The notes beneath the pieces were generated by a model. The model did not search any database. It was not told where the DNA came from and saw only the letters and a program-made list of their open reading frames with translations. This document shows, piece by piece, positions 37,701 to 47,281 of a DNA stretch of 64,000 bases. The position numbers were made by a program, and so were the translations under genes. The number at the start of each line of letters is the position of its first letter. The first letter of the stretch is position 1. This DNA comes from Manduca sexta (taxonomy: Eukaryota > Arthropoda > Insecta > Lepidoptera > Sphingidae): assembly GCF_014839805.1 (NCBI RefSeq), contig NC_051116.1, forward strand, positions 4,011,556-4,075,555, written 5' to 3'.

Positions 37701-39139
37701 CAAAGAGCAACGCAATTACACGCGAAATTATTCTGAAATTATGGTAATATTGTTATTTAGAAAGCGTCGATAGCCTAGTTGGTTGTGGAACAGGCTGCCG
37801 AGACGAATGTTCGCAGGTTCAAAACCGAAGAGCACACACCTCTGACTTTTCTAAATATTATGTGTGTATTCTTTGTGAATTATCGCTTGCTTTAACGGTG
37901 AAGGAAAACATTGTGAGGAAACCTGCACACCTGAGAAGTTCTCTATAGGAATTTCGAAGGTGTGTGAAGTCTACTAATCCGCACTAGGTCAGCGTGGTGG
38001 ACTAAGGCCTATCCCCTCTCAGTAGTAGAGGAGGCCCGTACCTAGCAGTGGGACAGTATATTTTTTCCTATCCTTTTACCCTTATAGAGTAGATAGAAGA
38101 GAGATGTATTTTTAATTATTGTTAAACCAATATAGCTTAGATTGAAGAAAGAAGCTGTCTTTGTAATTATTGTTGAAATAGCCTCAACCATATTTAATGT
38201 ATTCTAGCAACCAGTTAACGATGCGGACATGGAAACAGCGCTCATGCCGCAAGAACTCAACCCAGCCTTCGTGTCGAGAAAGGTGAGGAATATTTTTTTG
38301 ATTCTGGTTTGACTAATCGTTTAGATTTGATGGTAACTTCCATTATCACCAACAAAGTATACAGGAGCACTGTATTGCTGCACTTGACGATGCCCCTCGG
38401 CAGTCGACACAATTATGCCGGCCTGGTGGAACCGGATAAACATAGGCTGATCCCGGAACGCGACACACTTTTGACGGCAACTATGGCGGTCACCTTGTTT
38501 ACGGTTATCGCTATCCGTCTAAATACAAATATCTTGCAACCAACAATGGACTGATCTCTAAAGGCAAAACATTTACGATTATTCATTTCTCGAAAGTAAT
38601 TTAGCACTAGCGGTGATAGCATAGTTGGTTGTTGTACGGACTGTCGAGACGAATGTCCGCAGGTTCAAATTCCAAGGGCATATATTATCGACTTTTCTAA
38701 AATGACGTGTGTGTTTTTATGAATTATCGCTTGCTTCAACAATGAAGGAAAACATCGTAAGAAAACCTGCGTACCTGAGAAATTCTCAAAGATTTTTCAG
38801 GGTATGTGAAATCTCCCCGCACTAGGCCAGCATGGTGAACTAAGGTCTAATCCCTCTCAGTAAGAGAGGATGCCCGTGTCCAGCAGTGGGACAGTATATA
38901 ATACAGAGATGATATTATTATAATTTATTAATTAAGTGACGTCAATATTTGTCCAGGACGAGCCGTGGCGCGCCGTGATGCCGGTAACACGTCGCCGCCG
39001 CTTCACAGAGTTGTCGAGCAACACAAGCGTTGCTGAGCAAGTGAAGCGGTACAGTCGCATCGTGGCTTGCGTCGTTCTCGCTATGTCGGCCCTTGTTGAA
39101 ATTGTTTTGTACTTTATCGAGTTTTACTATGAGAGCTGA
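34722..39139 (+). CDS. SP3: secreted or membrane-anchored small protein, 102 aa, three exons
   Basis: Exons are 34722-34772, 38208-38282 and 38957-39139. Exon 1 encodes the signal peptide MLVVLCVCLFVAVQGHS and ends AGT|gtaagt. Exon 2 (acceptor tattctag, donor AAG|gtgagg) begins QPVNDADMETAL. Exon 3 (acceptor tttgtccag) begins DEPWRAVMPVTRRRRFTEL and ends with a hydrophobic segment, VACVVLAMSALVEIVLYFIE, and TGA. Both introns are phase 0. The RRRR run just before the C-terminal third is a good pro-protein convertase site. AATAAA overlaps the stop codon. Intron 1 is 3.4 kb and filled with SINEs. The C-terminal segment aligns with that of SP2, and exon 2 starts like exon 2 of SP6 (QPxxNDxxxET). 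Function unknown. Confidence 0.72.
35160..35650 (-). repeat. SINE family B split by a family-D repeat
   Basis: tccgtcccatgatgtgatag at about 35,188 resumes as tatcgggcacaaattccaga at about 35,527 and ends at the head gccaccgagaca. The middle (35,210-35,520) is mostly family D. Confidence 0.65.
36155..36255 (+). repeat. SINE family B head fragment
   Basis: Head only: ggcctcattggtgtagttgt to ttttgggtttttggctca. Confidence 0.6.
36810..37134 (+). repeat. SINE family A, full length with target duplication, in SP3 intron 1
   Basis: Flanked by aaagacaaaa at 36,797-36,806 and 37,135-37,144. One of the best-preserved copies. Confidence 0.9.
37766..38061 (+). repeat. SINE family A in SP3 intron 1
   Basis: Head tcgatagcctagttggttgt to cagtgggacagtatat; the tail is replaced by a T-rich tract. 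Confidence 0.85.
38322..38535 (+). repeat. Interspersed repeat family E in SP3 intron 2
   Basis: Copy with cggcagtcgacacaattatg and gctgatcccggaacgcgaca, just after SP3 exon 2. Confidence 0.6.
38612..38915 (+). repeat. SINE family A in SP3 intron 2
   Basis: Full-length, more diverged copy ending tacagagatgatattatt. Confidence 0.8.
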
Positions 39140-39348
39140 ATAAATGTTTATGCTTATTTAATAAGTGGGGGATAAGGATTTCGTATTCTGACAGTACCAG
39201 CGGAATCTTTCTACCTATGGCTCTAAGGAGCTCTTTTCAGCCGCAACCAGCCTAGATTTTTTATAAAACATGTAATACATACTTTATATAGTATATACTC
39301 TGTGTTCTGGGTTACCTCACAGGTCTTATATACTTACGATGTCTTATA

Positions 39349-39537
39349 CAGGGTAATTTTGACATTGCTTAATAAATGAAACCATATACTCGCCCTTACC
39401 TTTGTTAATATTGTGTCAAAATCATCCATGAATAGTGAATATTGTCACCAAAAACGCCTGTTTTACTTTGAATTTTTTGTTATATTTGTAGTTTAGTACG
39501 ACTATGGCATGTGTTTGAGTGTATTTCTGACTGAAAG
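39349..39537. mobile_element. Truncated mariner-like MITE, same family
   Basis: It begins TA|CAGGGTAATTTTGACATTGC and follows the family to tatttctgactgaaag, where it stops; the right end is missing. Confidence 0.6.
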
Positions 39538-39592
39538 ACGTCAGCCACTCATTGTCACTTAAGATACCATTTGAGCTCATGTTAATATGGGT

Positions 39593-39852
39593 GACTGCCT
39601 TGGTGGTGTAGTTGTACTGCACGGGCAGTTTGACAGCGCTCTGAGGTCCTGGGTTCAAATCTCGGGTCGGGCAAAGTGATATTTGGGTTTTTCTGCTCAG
39701 TATCAGCCCGAAGTCTTAAATTTGTGCCCGTTATGGCGATAGGCTCGCCCCCTATCACATCATTGGAAGGAACACACATGGCGAAAATTGGGTGCCTTGG
39801 TTGCGCCTCTGCATACCCTTTTGGGGATAAATGCGTGATGTTGTGCGTGTGT
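39593..39852 (+). repeat. SINE family B, full length with target duplication
   Basis: Flanked by gttaatatgggt at 39,581-39,592 and 39,853-39,864. Contains a recognisable pol III B-box (gggttcaaatctcg); the best family-B copy in the window. Confidence 0.9.
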
Positions 39853-40137
39853 GTTAATATGGGTATATTGTATAGCGGCTATCTTAAGATACTGACGTTA
39901 ATTTGATAGCGTCTCAGATACTATCGCTACTGAAACAGAGGTACATTAATATAGCCCCTAAGTGCAAAATATTTTCTTTCTATAAAATCATATCAAAGCC
40001 ACAAACGACCCGTTATAAAATGAGTAAAGGTACTTATAACCTACTTAATTCTATTAAATACTCGTGGCCAAATCAATCAGTCACCCATAAATATATAGAA
40101 TTTAATTAAATCCTCGTCGCGGTTGTCAACAACTTGA

Positions 40138-40145
40138 TATAAAAG
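40138..40145 (+). promoter_or_regulatory. TATA box of SP4
   Basis: TATAAAAG lies 45 bp before the SP4 start codon, leaving room for a 5' UTR of roughly 15-25 bases. It is the clearest core promoter in the gene cluster. Confidence 0.6.
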
Positions 40146-40189
40146 TGTAAACGCGTTGAACCATTCCAATTGGCGGCGGAGACGGAACC

Positions 40190-41634
40190 ATGAAGTGGGT
40201 TTCACTGTTATGTGTTTTTTTGTCCATCATGTACTTGGGTCTGGTGAGTTTAACATTTTCTTTCTGTATAGTTGAATATTTATCGAAGCAGCTTTATAGT
40301 TGGTAGTGGAACGGACTGCTGAGACGAATGTCCGCAGGTCTAAAACCCAAGGGCGACTGATTTTTCTAGTTATGTCAGTATTCTTTGGGAAGTATCGCTT
40401 GCTTTAACAGTAAAGGAAAACATTGTGAGGAATTCAGCATGCTTGAGAAGTTCTCTACAAGAATTGTTAAGGCAAGGTCAGTGGGCCCTATTCATTTTAT
40501 GGGGAAACTCCGTCTTTTTGTAATTACGGGCGTTCTGTTCGAAGGACAGCTTGGATAGCCGTATAGGTTAGATTCAAAAAACTGCCTATTACCTTTATAG
40601 CCACCAAAGCTATCTTTGAATTATAATGCCGATGATTGCAAAGAGACGGATATACTCCTGTAGACGGAATAGGGTTTCCTGAACTTATGTGAAGTCTGTC
40701 AGTCCGAACTAGGCTAGCGTGGTGGATTAAGGTCTAACCTCTTAGTAGTAGAGGAGGACCGTGCCCAGCAGTTGGACAGTTTATAATACAGGAACCTACT
40801 CCTCTTACATATCTGGCTAATTTCTGTTAAGATTGATCGCTGTAGTGGAATTTGTGCTAGAAGGGATTCATGCAATACTGATATTAGCTTTAATTTTTGG
40901 AAGCCCTTAATACCAGTTACAGGCCAAGAACTAAAAGTAAGTTTAACGGATCGCATAGATATAATAGAACATAGTTTCGTTTACATATTTGGAGGTTTGC
41001 ACATAATAAGGATGAATGGATACTAGCTAAAATATAATAATTCAAAATAAGTTGCTAGCTTGAGTACAGTCGACGCGGATAATTTTTTACCTACTAATTA
41101 CCTAAACACGCGCGATGCACAAAATGCTGACAAAATAAAATGTTAGCGCGTACAAGTATATATTCGTATGAGATTGTTTGGTGCGATAAAACTGCCAACC
41201 GTTCATCTCTCTGCTTTCATGGTTTTTAAGTAGTGTTCTTGTTTTTGGTGTACAATTAATCTAAATAAATTATGAATTCCAGTGAATTAGTAAATCATTA
41301 ACGGTGAAGGAAAACATCGTGAGGAAACCTGCATACTCGAGAAGTTCTCTATAGGAATTTCGAGGGTGTGTGAAGTCTATAAATCTGCACTTGGCCAGCG
41401 TGGTGGATTAAGGCCTAATCCCTCTCAGTAGTAGAGGAGGCCCGTGCCCCACAGTGGGACTGTATATAATACAGGGCTGATATTATTTATTATTATTAAT
41501 TCCAGTGTGAGGAGTCAGACCAAGTCGACTATACCAGCCGGTATGCCGAGCTGGCTTCACCGGTCCCGGAACACGTCAACATCCAAGATCTGATAGCCAG
41601 GCTGACGGCAGCCAGCCTCGGACTACGGTTCTAA
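40190..41634 (+). CDS. SP4: small secreted peptide precursor, 60 aa, two exons
   Basis: Exon 1 (40190-40243) encodes the signal peptide MKWVSLLCVFLSIMYLGL and ends CTG|gtgagt in phase 0. Exon 2 (41506-41634, acceptor taattccag) encodes a 42-residue mature region from CEESDQVDYTSRY to LTAASLGLRF-TAA. It has one Cys, an acidic start and an amphipathic C-terminal helix-like segment. The peptide ends in RF but lacks a following Gly, so it is not a conventional amidated RFamide. Intron 1 holds a SINE copy interrupted by a MITE, and a second, 5'-truncated SINE whose target duplication carries the acceptor itself. No family recognised. A middle exon cannot be excluded, but the two-exon model is in frame and has a good TATA box. 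Confidence 0.66.
40297..40794 (+). repeat. SINE family A in SP4 intron, interrupted by a MITE
   Basis: SINE parts at about 40,297-40,482 and 40,680-40,794 are continuous once the 197-bp MITE is removed. Confidence 0.7.
40483..40679. mobile_element. Short MITE with about 40-bp imperfect inverted ends, inside a SINE
   Basis: The left end GGGCCCTATTC and right end GAATAGGGTTTCC extend into matching TCCGTCT and CAAAGAGACGGA words. It interrupts a family-A SINE (40,297-40,482 and 40,680-40,794). One end of another copy is at 11,119-11,160. Confidence 0.55.
41297..41497 (+). repeat. SINE family A, 5'-truncated, abutting SP4 exon 2
   Basis: Runs from aacggtgaaggaaaacatcg to (att)n. The repeat aattccagtg occurs at 41,275-41,284 and 41,498-41,507, so the functional acceptor lies in the downstream copy of the duplication. 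Confidence 0.85.
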
Positions 41635-41784
41635 CCGCCAATCACCACATAATGTGATGTGGTACAAACTCCCCACTAACTTTTGAGTTCCAAAATGTTT
41701 ATATAATTTTATGTTTAATTTTTTATGAATTTTTATTAAAGTGTTGAAGTGCGTTTGTCAATTTTTTGTTTTAATTTACTGGAA

Positions 41785-41920
41785 GTTTTGGTGTCTGATA
41801 TGGCGATTGGTTCGCCTCTATCATATCATGGGACGGGATGTATGGCGGAAAGTTGGTGCTCTAGATGCGCCTCTATCTCTATGAGGATAAAAGGCGTGAT
41901 AGTGTGCGTTATGGTGTATT
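41785..41920 (+). repeat. SINE family B, 5'-truncated
   Basis: Body and 3' end only (gatatggcgattggttcgcc to aaaggcgtgatagtgtg). Confidence 0.65.
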
Positions 41921-42224
41921 AGTTTATGGGTTGTTAGGTGGTTTGATTACATGATGATGTGTTGGGTGGCTTCATTAAAGGCTGAAAGAAGGGTAATATT
42001 AGGAAGCTATAAATTATTTTTGCAACATATTTATATAAATAGTGTTTTGCGTATTCCCATTTGAATAAAATAATGGCTGGTGCAAAGAAGTCTTAAGTAT
42101 TCCACAGCTGATAACTTTGATACGAATGGTTGAATTGAATCATAAAAGTTACTTTGTAACACAAAATTAGCATCTACAAAACTATAACGAAAAATAAAAC
42201 ACCATTCCATTTCAGCTAAGTTTA

Positions 42225-43171
42225 TCAGTCAATCCATTTACGTCTTGCTGGGAAAAGTCTCTCGTAGTTCAGGTTTACATCAGAAGGATGGGGCTGGAGT
42301 GGGACCTGACGACGGGCTTCCCTACCCAAAGGTATGTAGTCATATGGAACCTGGAAATAATAATAAGAATTATTATTTTCAAAATTTGGCTGAGTCGGTG
42401 ACGTATGTATTGGAACCTGAAAAAAAAAATTCAAATTTGACTGACTCGGTAGCGTGTGTATTATGGTACGACTGCTGCTATACTGGTTCGATCCCTGGCT
42501 CGGGAAGTGATATGGGGTTTTTCTATTCAGTATCAGCCTGGAATTTGTGCCTGATATGACGATTGGCTCCTTATTACATTATAGCGCGGAATACACTGTG
42601 GAAAGTGGGTGCATCATTTACGTCTTTGTTTACTCCATCGGGGATAAAAGGTATGAGTGTCTGTATTATTAAAATTATGAGAAATTTATAGAAAGAGAAC
42701 CCATGCTCTCAGCCTGCTTGACTTGTAAGTCAGATTTGTACACGTTTGTGACACCAAGCAATGAAGCTGAACGAGTCTTTGTGAGCACCAATTAGGGCGT
42801 ATCACATTTTCTCTTTTCGAGGGAAAAGTTTGCCTACACACATATATTTACCTAGCTACGTTAGGCCACATGTAGGGAATGAGCCTAGTAGACATTATTA
42901 TGAGGTACAATTCTAAATTCCGGGCTGATATTTAGCTTGAAAACTACAGAAAATATCACCTGATCCAGTTTGGGGTCGCATTCAATAATATAAATTATTC
43001 ATAATTCTTTGCATATTCTGTCACTCGTGCGCCAAAAATGTATTGAACGAATGCTCAAGGACGTTTGCTTAGGAAAGGGTCTTAATATTTAAAAACATAG
43101 ATCTAAATTACCTGTGGTTTTCCATTTGTAAGGACGATAAATAAAAATAAATTCAATACTACCAACTTCAT
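42225..43171 (-). CDS. SP5: small secreted Pro/Tyr-rich peptide precursor, 83 aa, two exons
   Basis: Minus-strand exon 1 (43171-43112) encodes the signal peptide MKLVVLNLFLFIVLTNGKPQ, donor CAG|gtaatt, phase 0. Exon 2 (42416-42225, acceptor aatttttttttcag) encodes 63 residues starting VPIHTSPTQPNFENNNSYYY and ending ARRKWID-TGA. The mature part is rich in Pro, Tyr and Asn and has two Arg-Arg sites (REARRQV and ARRKW), so it could be a processed prohormone or a cuticle/glandular peptide. A second in-frame acceptor (tattatttccag) sits 66 bp inside exon 2 before a repeated GTTCCATA, allowing a form 22 residues shorter. The intron holds a SINE. No known family recognised. Confidence 0.66.
42438..42668 (+). 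repeat. SINE family B in SP5 intron
   Basis: Nearly complete copy (actcggtagcgtgtgtatta to ggtatgagtgtctg). A reverse fragment follows at 42,895-42,985. Confidence 0.7.
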
Positions 43172-43369
43172 GTTCTAGGTACGTGAGGCTATCTTCGTGT
43201 TACTCTTTTAATCTGCCCCTACCACGTACGAAGAAATAAATATAGCATTCGACCATTACTACGTTCCACACGACTTATCACGATGTATTGTATAAAAACA
43301 TAAAAGGAATTTATAGTAGTGTATAAAATTTATCGCTTCATATTTGTACGTTAACATAAATTCTTAAAT

Positions 43370-43612
43370 CAACTGCCTTGATGGCTGAGTTACGGGACGA
43401 CTGTAGTGGTGGGGTTTTGGGTTCGAATCCCAAGTCGGGCAAAGTGATATTGGGTTTTTCTGCTCAGTATCAGCCCGGAGTCTTGAAGTTATGCTTGATG
43501 TGGTGATAGAATAGCCCCTATCACATTATGGAACGGAATACACACGGCGAAAATGGGTGCATGAGTTATGTCTCTGTTACCTCTTCGGGGATGAAAGGTG
43601 TGTGTATGTGTC
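43370..43612 (+). repeat. SINE family B
   Basis: Full-length copy, head aactgccttgatggctgagt, lying just upstream (in gene sense) of SP5. Confidence 0.75.
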
Positions 43613-45178
43613 ATTTGAGTTGGGGGACCTCAAATGACGAATAAATATCAAATCCATGCACTATAGCTTAAGTGAAAAATCCGCTTCTATATAATATATT
43701 GGTATTAAACAATTAAGATCCGTAAAGATCCATGAAACCAAACAATATAACGTATTTCATTGTAACTTATTAATAAAATAATTAAAATTTAGTAAAAGGA
43801 AGCAATATAAGCAACAGATATAACTAATTTATATATCAACCTTGAACACGAAAGGTTTACGTTACTCTTTACATCGTATTTACTGCAAAAAAGTCTTTAA
43901 ACTGTCCGCCATTTTGGGCGTCATATTAAAAAAATAAACAGTAAAATGTGGCCCCGGTCCGTAATAAAAACTCAAGTAACATCATAAACACTAAATGACA
44001 TTCTTTCGTATAGCTCCAGTGAAATAGGGATTTATTAGGAAAGATTCTTTAGAAGTATAATAATTAGAATCCTATTTGATTATATTAAAAATGCAAAAGT
44101 TGATGAAGATGTTTTAAGGCTTGTAAAAACAGAAAATGCTAAACTAATTTGGATACAATGTGTTGCGTTAGCTCATTAGGTAGTTTTTTTTTAATTCGCG
44201 AGCAATAGCGAATAAGTAATAGTAAATTCTATCTTTGGAATTCGATTTTTTTCCCAATGATAACACAATTTTTTTATATATTTCACAAGACGTAAAGTCG
44301 CAGGGTTGTGGTTATCACAGAGTGAGGGAGGTTCCGCTATTTGATACGTAATTCGAAACTTATATGATAAAGTAATTTTCTAGTTCACGATTTGAAATCG
44401 AGTATTCTAAAACCGATAGTAGCGGTTAAAGTGTGGGGAAAGATTAATGTGAATTCGAAATTGCTTTTTTAATTTGATGACGAATTGTAATCGATTTTGC
44501 ACTGACTCGGCTTTTTATATGGAATTAGTAATATCTTTTTTAAAAGTTATATGGCCTTCGCTTCGACTATAATTCTCCTCTGTTTATTTCTTGCTATTTT
44601 TCGTGACTTCGCCTACATGAATGTTGTTTCGTGGAATAAAATATTTACTGTGCTCTTTGCAAAGATAAGCAAAATATTTCCTGCGTATATTATTATTATT
44701 GTTGGTGTTTATTTTGTATTTCATACAGATTTCAACGGTTATACCTTTTTAGACTCTAAATACCTGTACTTAGGCACACAATAATACGTCTCTGACTTTA
44801 ATTTTATTGTAATTCTATGAAAAACCTGCTTTGTTATTCAATGAAAATCAACTTATTAATTGATATAATATTATTTTTTTACATTGTATTGTAAATCAAA
44901 TAAAACATAAATCTAGTTCAGGGCTGTACAATCCTATAATTCCTTTGCCTCCGAAGTAATTAAACGAATTTCGACCACAAGCAAACTGGCAAAGTTTAAT
45001 ATCCGACACGGCTTACATTTGCTACGTGCTCTATATCGGAAACATATGACCTATTTCAGCTCTAAATTTTTCACGATTTAATATCAGTTTTAAATCCGTG
45101 TCAGTGACGTACGGTAAAGTATTCTTGAATTGAACAAGATATTCAAAAGTGTGAATTTATTTCTTAGTCTATTTTACT
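43613..45178. other. Gene-free stretch between SP5 and SP6
   Basis: Includes a 77-codon frame at 44,551-44,784 with a hydrophobic start that shares cttcgcctacatgaa with repeat-like DNA near 7,229. No confident exon. Confidence 0.45.
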
Positions 45179-45422
45179 TGACTGCCTCAGTGGCGTGGTT
45201 ATTGCTGCGGTACACCGATCTGAGGTCCTGGGTTCGAATCCCAGGTCAGGCAATATTGGGTTTTTCCACTGATTATTTGCCGGGAGGCTGGAACTTGTGC
45301 TCGATATGACGTTATGCTTAGCCCCAAGCACATCACAAGACAGAATAGACAAGGCGCAAAGTGGGTGCATTGGTTGCACCTCTCTTTACCCCCTTCAGAG
45401 ATAAATGCGTGATGTGTCTGTA
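45179..45422 (+). repeat. SINE family B
   Basis: Full-length copy with head gactgcctcagtggcgtggt and a well-kept B-box gggttcgaatcccagg. Confidence 0.8.
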
Positions 45423-45870
45423 CCTTCCAAAGTAAGCTGAGGCGTAAATAGTTTTCTTTATTAGTCTGTCCCATGTGATTTGTAGGAAATCTGAACGTCA
45501 CATATCGTAACCAAACGCTTGTTATCGCCGTTTAGTGAGATATACGGAAGCAGAATAATGCTCATACCACATGTACTTGTTTTTTGTAAGAAGTGTTCCA
45601 TTTAAAGACTTGAAAATAGAAGACAGCCATAGAGTACAGCTACTAAACGAATGAGATGATATTTAAAAACAAATATATCTTTACCCTATATATTTTTACG
45701 TGCAAAGCTATTTTATTTAGATATTAAAATAATAAATCCAAGTAGTAAATAATATTCAAAACACTCACTGCGCAGTTTTGCATGATTTATTACAAAACAT
45801 AAAAGAAACTTTTTATTATATTGATATGATGAAACTACAATAAATAGCATTTTTTCAAGAACATTTTAAG

Positions 45871-46765
45871 ATGTCCCTATTGCTCGTAAATGTTATTCTT
45901 GGATATGTATTTATATATTCTGTTGAAAGTGCGGTAAGTAAATTTCCTATTGACTTTAGTATGTCTTTTGATATCCTAAACAAAGTGACTTAATGTTCGG
46001 TACCTATATATGGATCTACGAAATGTCATAAAATCATTAAAAAATATTTAATTTGGTGCAGTAAAACTCTTAAGTATTCTCAAGAAAAATGTAATAAGAA
46101 ATGCTATAACTAAAGTAAATACTGTGATTCAGTAAGTTGATAGTGTTGTTAATTATATAAGGAACATAATAAGTTTTCTTGAAGATTTAATTATCGATGT
46201 ATTTATTTAAATAAATTGCTCAACAGCCTCAGCATATGTTTTCTTGAAGATTATTTTATTATTGTATTTATTCAAACAAACTGTTTAACAGCCTCAGCAA
46301 CCAGAAATAAACGATCAATACGAAACTACAGAACTCAATAATGTAACAGAAGATACACAAGTAGACGCAACTCGACGCAATGCGGTATCAATTACTTTCA
46401 GTGCAAAACTTTACCATTTTCTTAGCACGCCGATTGTCAAATTCATCTCAGCTCCGAAAGTCAATGCTGTATTACGAAATATCGGAACTTGCATTGTAAA
46501 CGGAGCGATGGAGATCGTCTCATACTATTTTCCAGCTCCCTTTATACCTTTAATAGCGTCTGCTGCCGGAATGGTTATTCCTTTTGAACCTGTTGTTTTG
46601 TTGAAGGAGAAAATGCCTGTAACTAGTTATAGGAGAGCGTTCAAAACAGCTGTGGATTCGTTTTTAGGTACTTTTGATAAATATAAAAGTGATGATGATC
46701 CTTATATGACGAGACGGTTTAATAGAAGGTTTAATTATGATTCCAAAGAGAAGGAGAAAGATTGA
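45871..46765 (+). CDS. SP6: secreted protein with internal hydrophobic segments, 176 aa, two exons
   Basis: Exon 1 (45871-45933) encodes a 21-residue signal peptide starting MSLLLVNVILGYVF and ends GCG|gtaagt in phase 0. Exon 2 (46298-46765, acceptor aacagcctcag) encodes 155 residues starting QPEINDQYETTEL, like the start of SP3 exon 2. Next come a dibasic ATRRNA, a hydrophobic middle (about residues 60-120, including EIVSYYFPAPFIPLIASAAG), and a charged tail ending KEKEKD-TGA. An AATAAA lies five bases after the stop. The acceptor region is a tandem duplication of about 65 bp, giving two cagcctcag acceptors; only the second keeps the frame open. Function unknown. Confidence 0.68.
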
Positions 46766-46811
46766 TTTTAATAAAATGTTTTATTTTTTGATTGTTTTCT
46801 TTACCTTTTGT

Positions 46812-46985
46812 ATACGGCCATAGCAAAGCGACTCCGCTACACCTGATGGTGAGTAGAGTGGGGTCCAATAGAATGTCAACTGACGAGAGATGATTACCTT
46901 TTGTCAGTAGACTCGATTATGCCGGCCTATTGGAACCAGATATATACATTCTGATTCCGGAACGCAGCAAACTTACATGGGCCTT
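46812..46985 (+). repeat. Interspersed repeat family E between SP6 and SP7
   Basis: Starts cggccatagcaaagcgactc and ends near ggaacgcagcaaacttacat. Confidence 0.6.
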
Positions 46986-47281
46986 ACGGGACCCAATAAG
47001 TGTTTAAGTTTTACTATTACCAAATATCAATTGTTGGAATAATCTACGACTGTTATTGACTATCTTATCATAAAATGTGAAGATGTATATAGCCTTAAGT
47101 ATCAAGTACCTACATCTGATAACTAATATCTAAAATTTAAAAAAATCTATATAGTTCCATTAGGTGTTAATTCTTTAAGAATATTTATTCATTAAGAATA
47201 ATTTGGATATAATTTAACTTTATATCTATGAATTATATTGTACCTACTTTCCAATTATAATTTTAACTTATTTCGTATTTA

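Noticed and set aside
39593..39680. tRNA-like sequence with a B-box
   Set aside because: It is the head of a SINE (target duplication and tail present), not a free tRNA gene; the same applies to the other SINE heads.
44035..44180. Possible exon reading RILFDYIKNAKVDEDVLRLV after a weak acceptor
   Set aside because: The acceptor lacks a pyrimidine tract and no partner exon was found; left out as a gene though it could be checked with RNA.
44551..44784. 77-codon frame with a hydrophobic start resembling another signal-peptide gene
   Set aside because: The frame shares cttcgcctacatgaa with DNA near 7,229, has no donor in the signal-peptide position, and is hydrophobic because it is T-rich. Probably repeat-derived.
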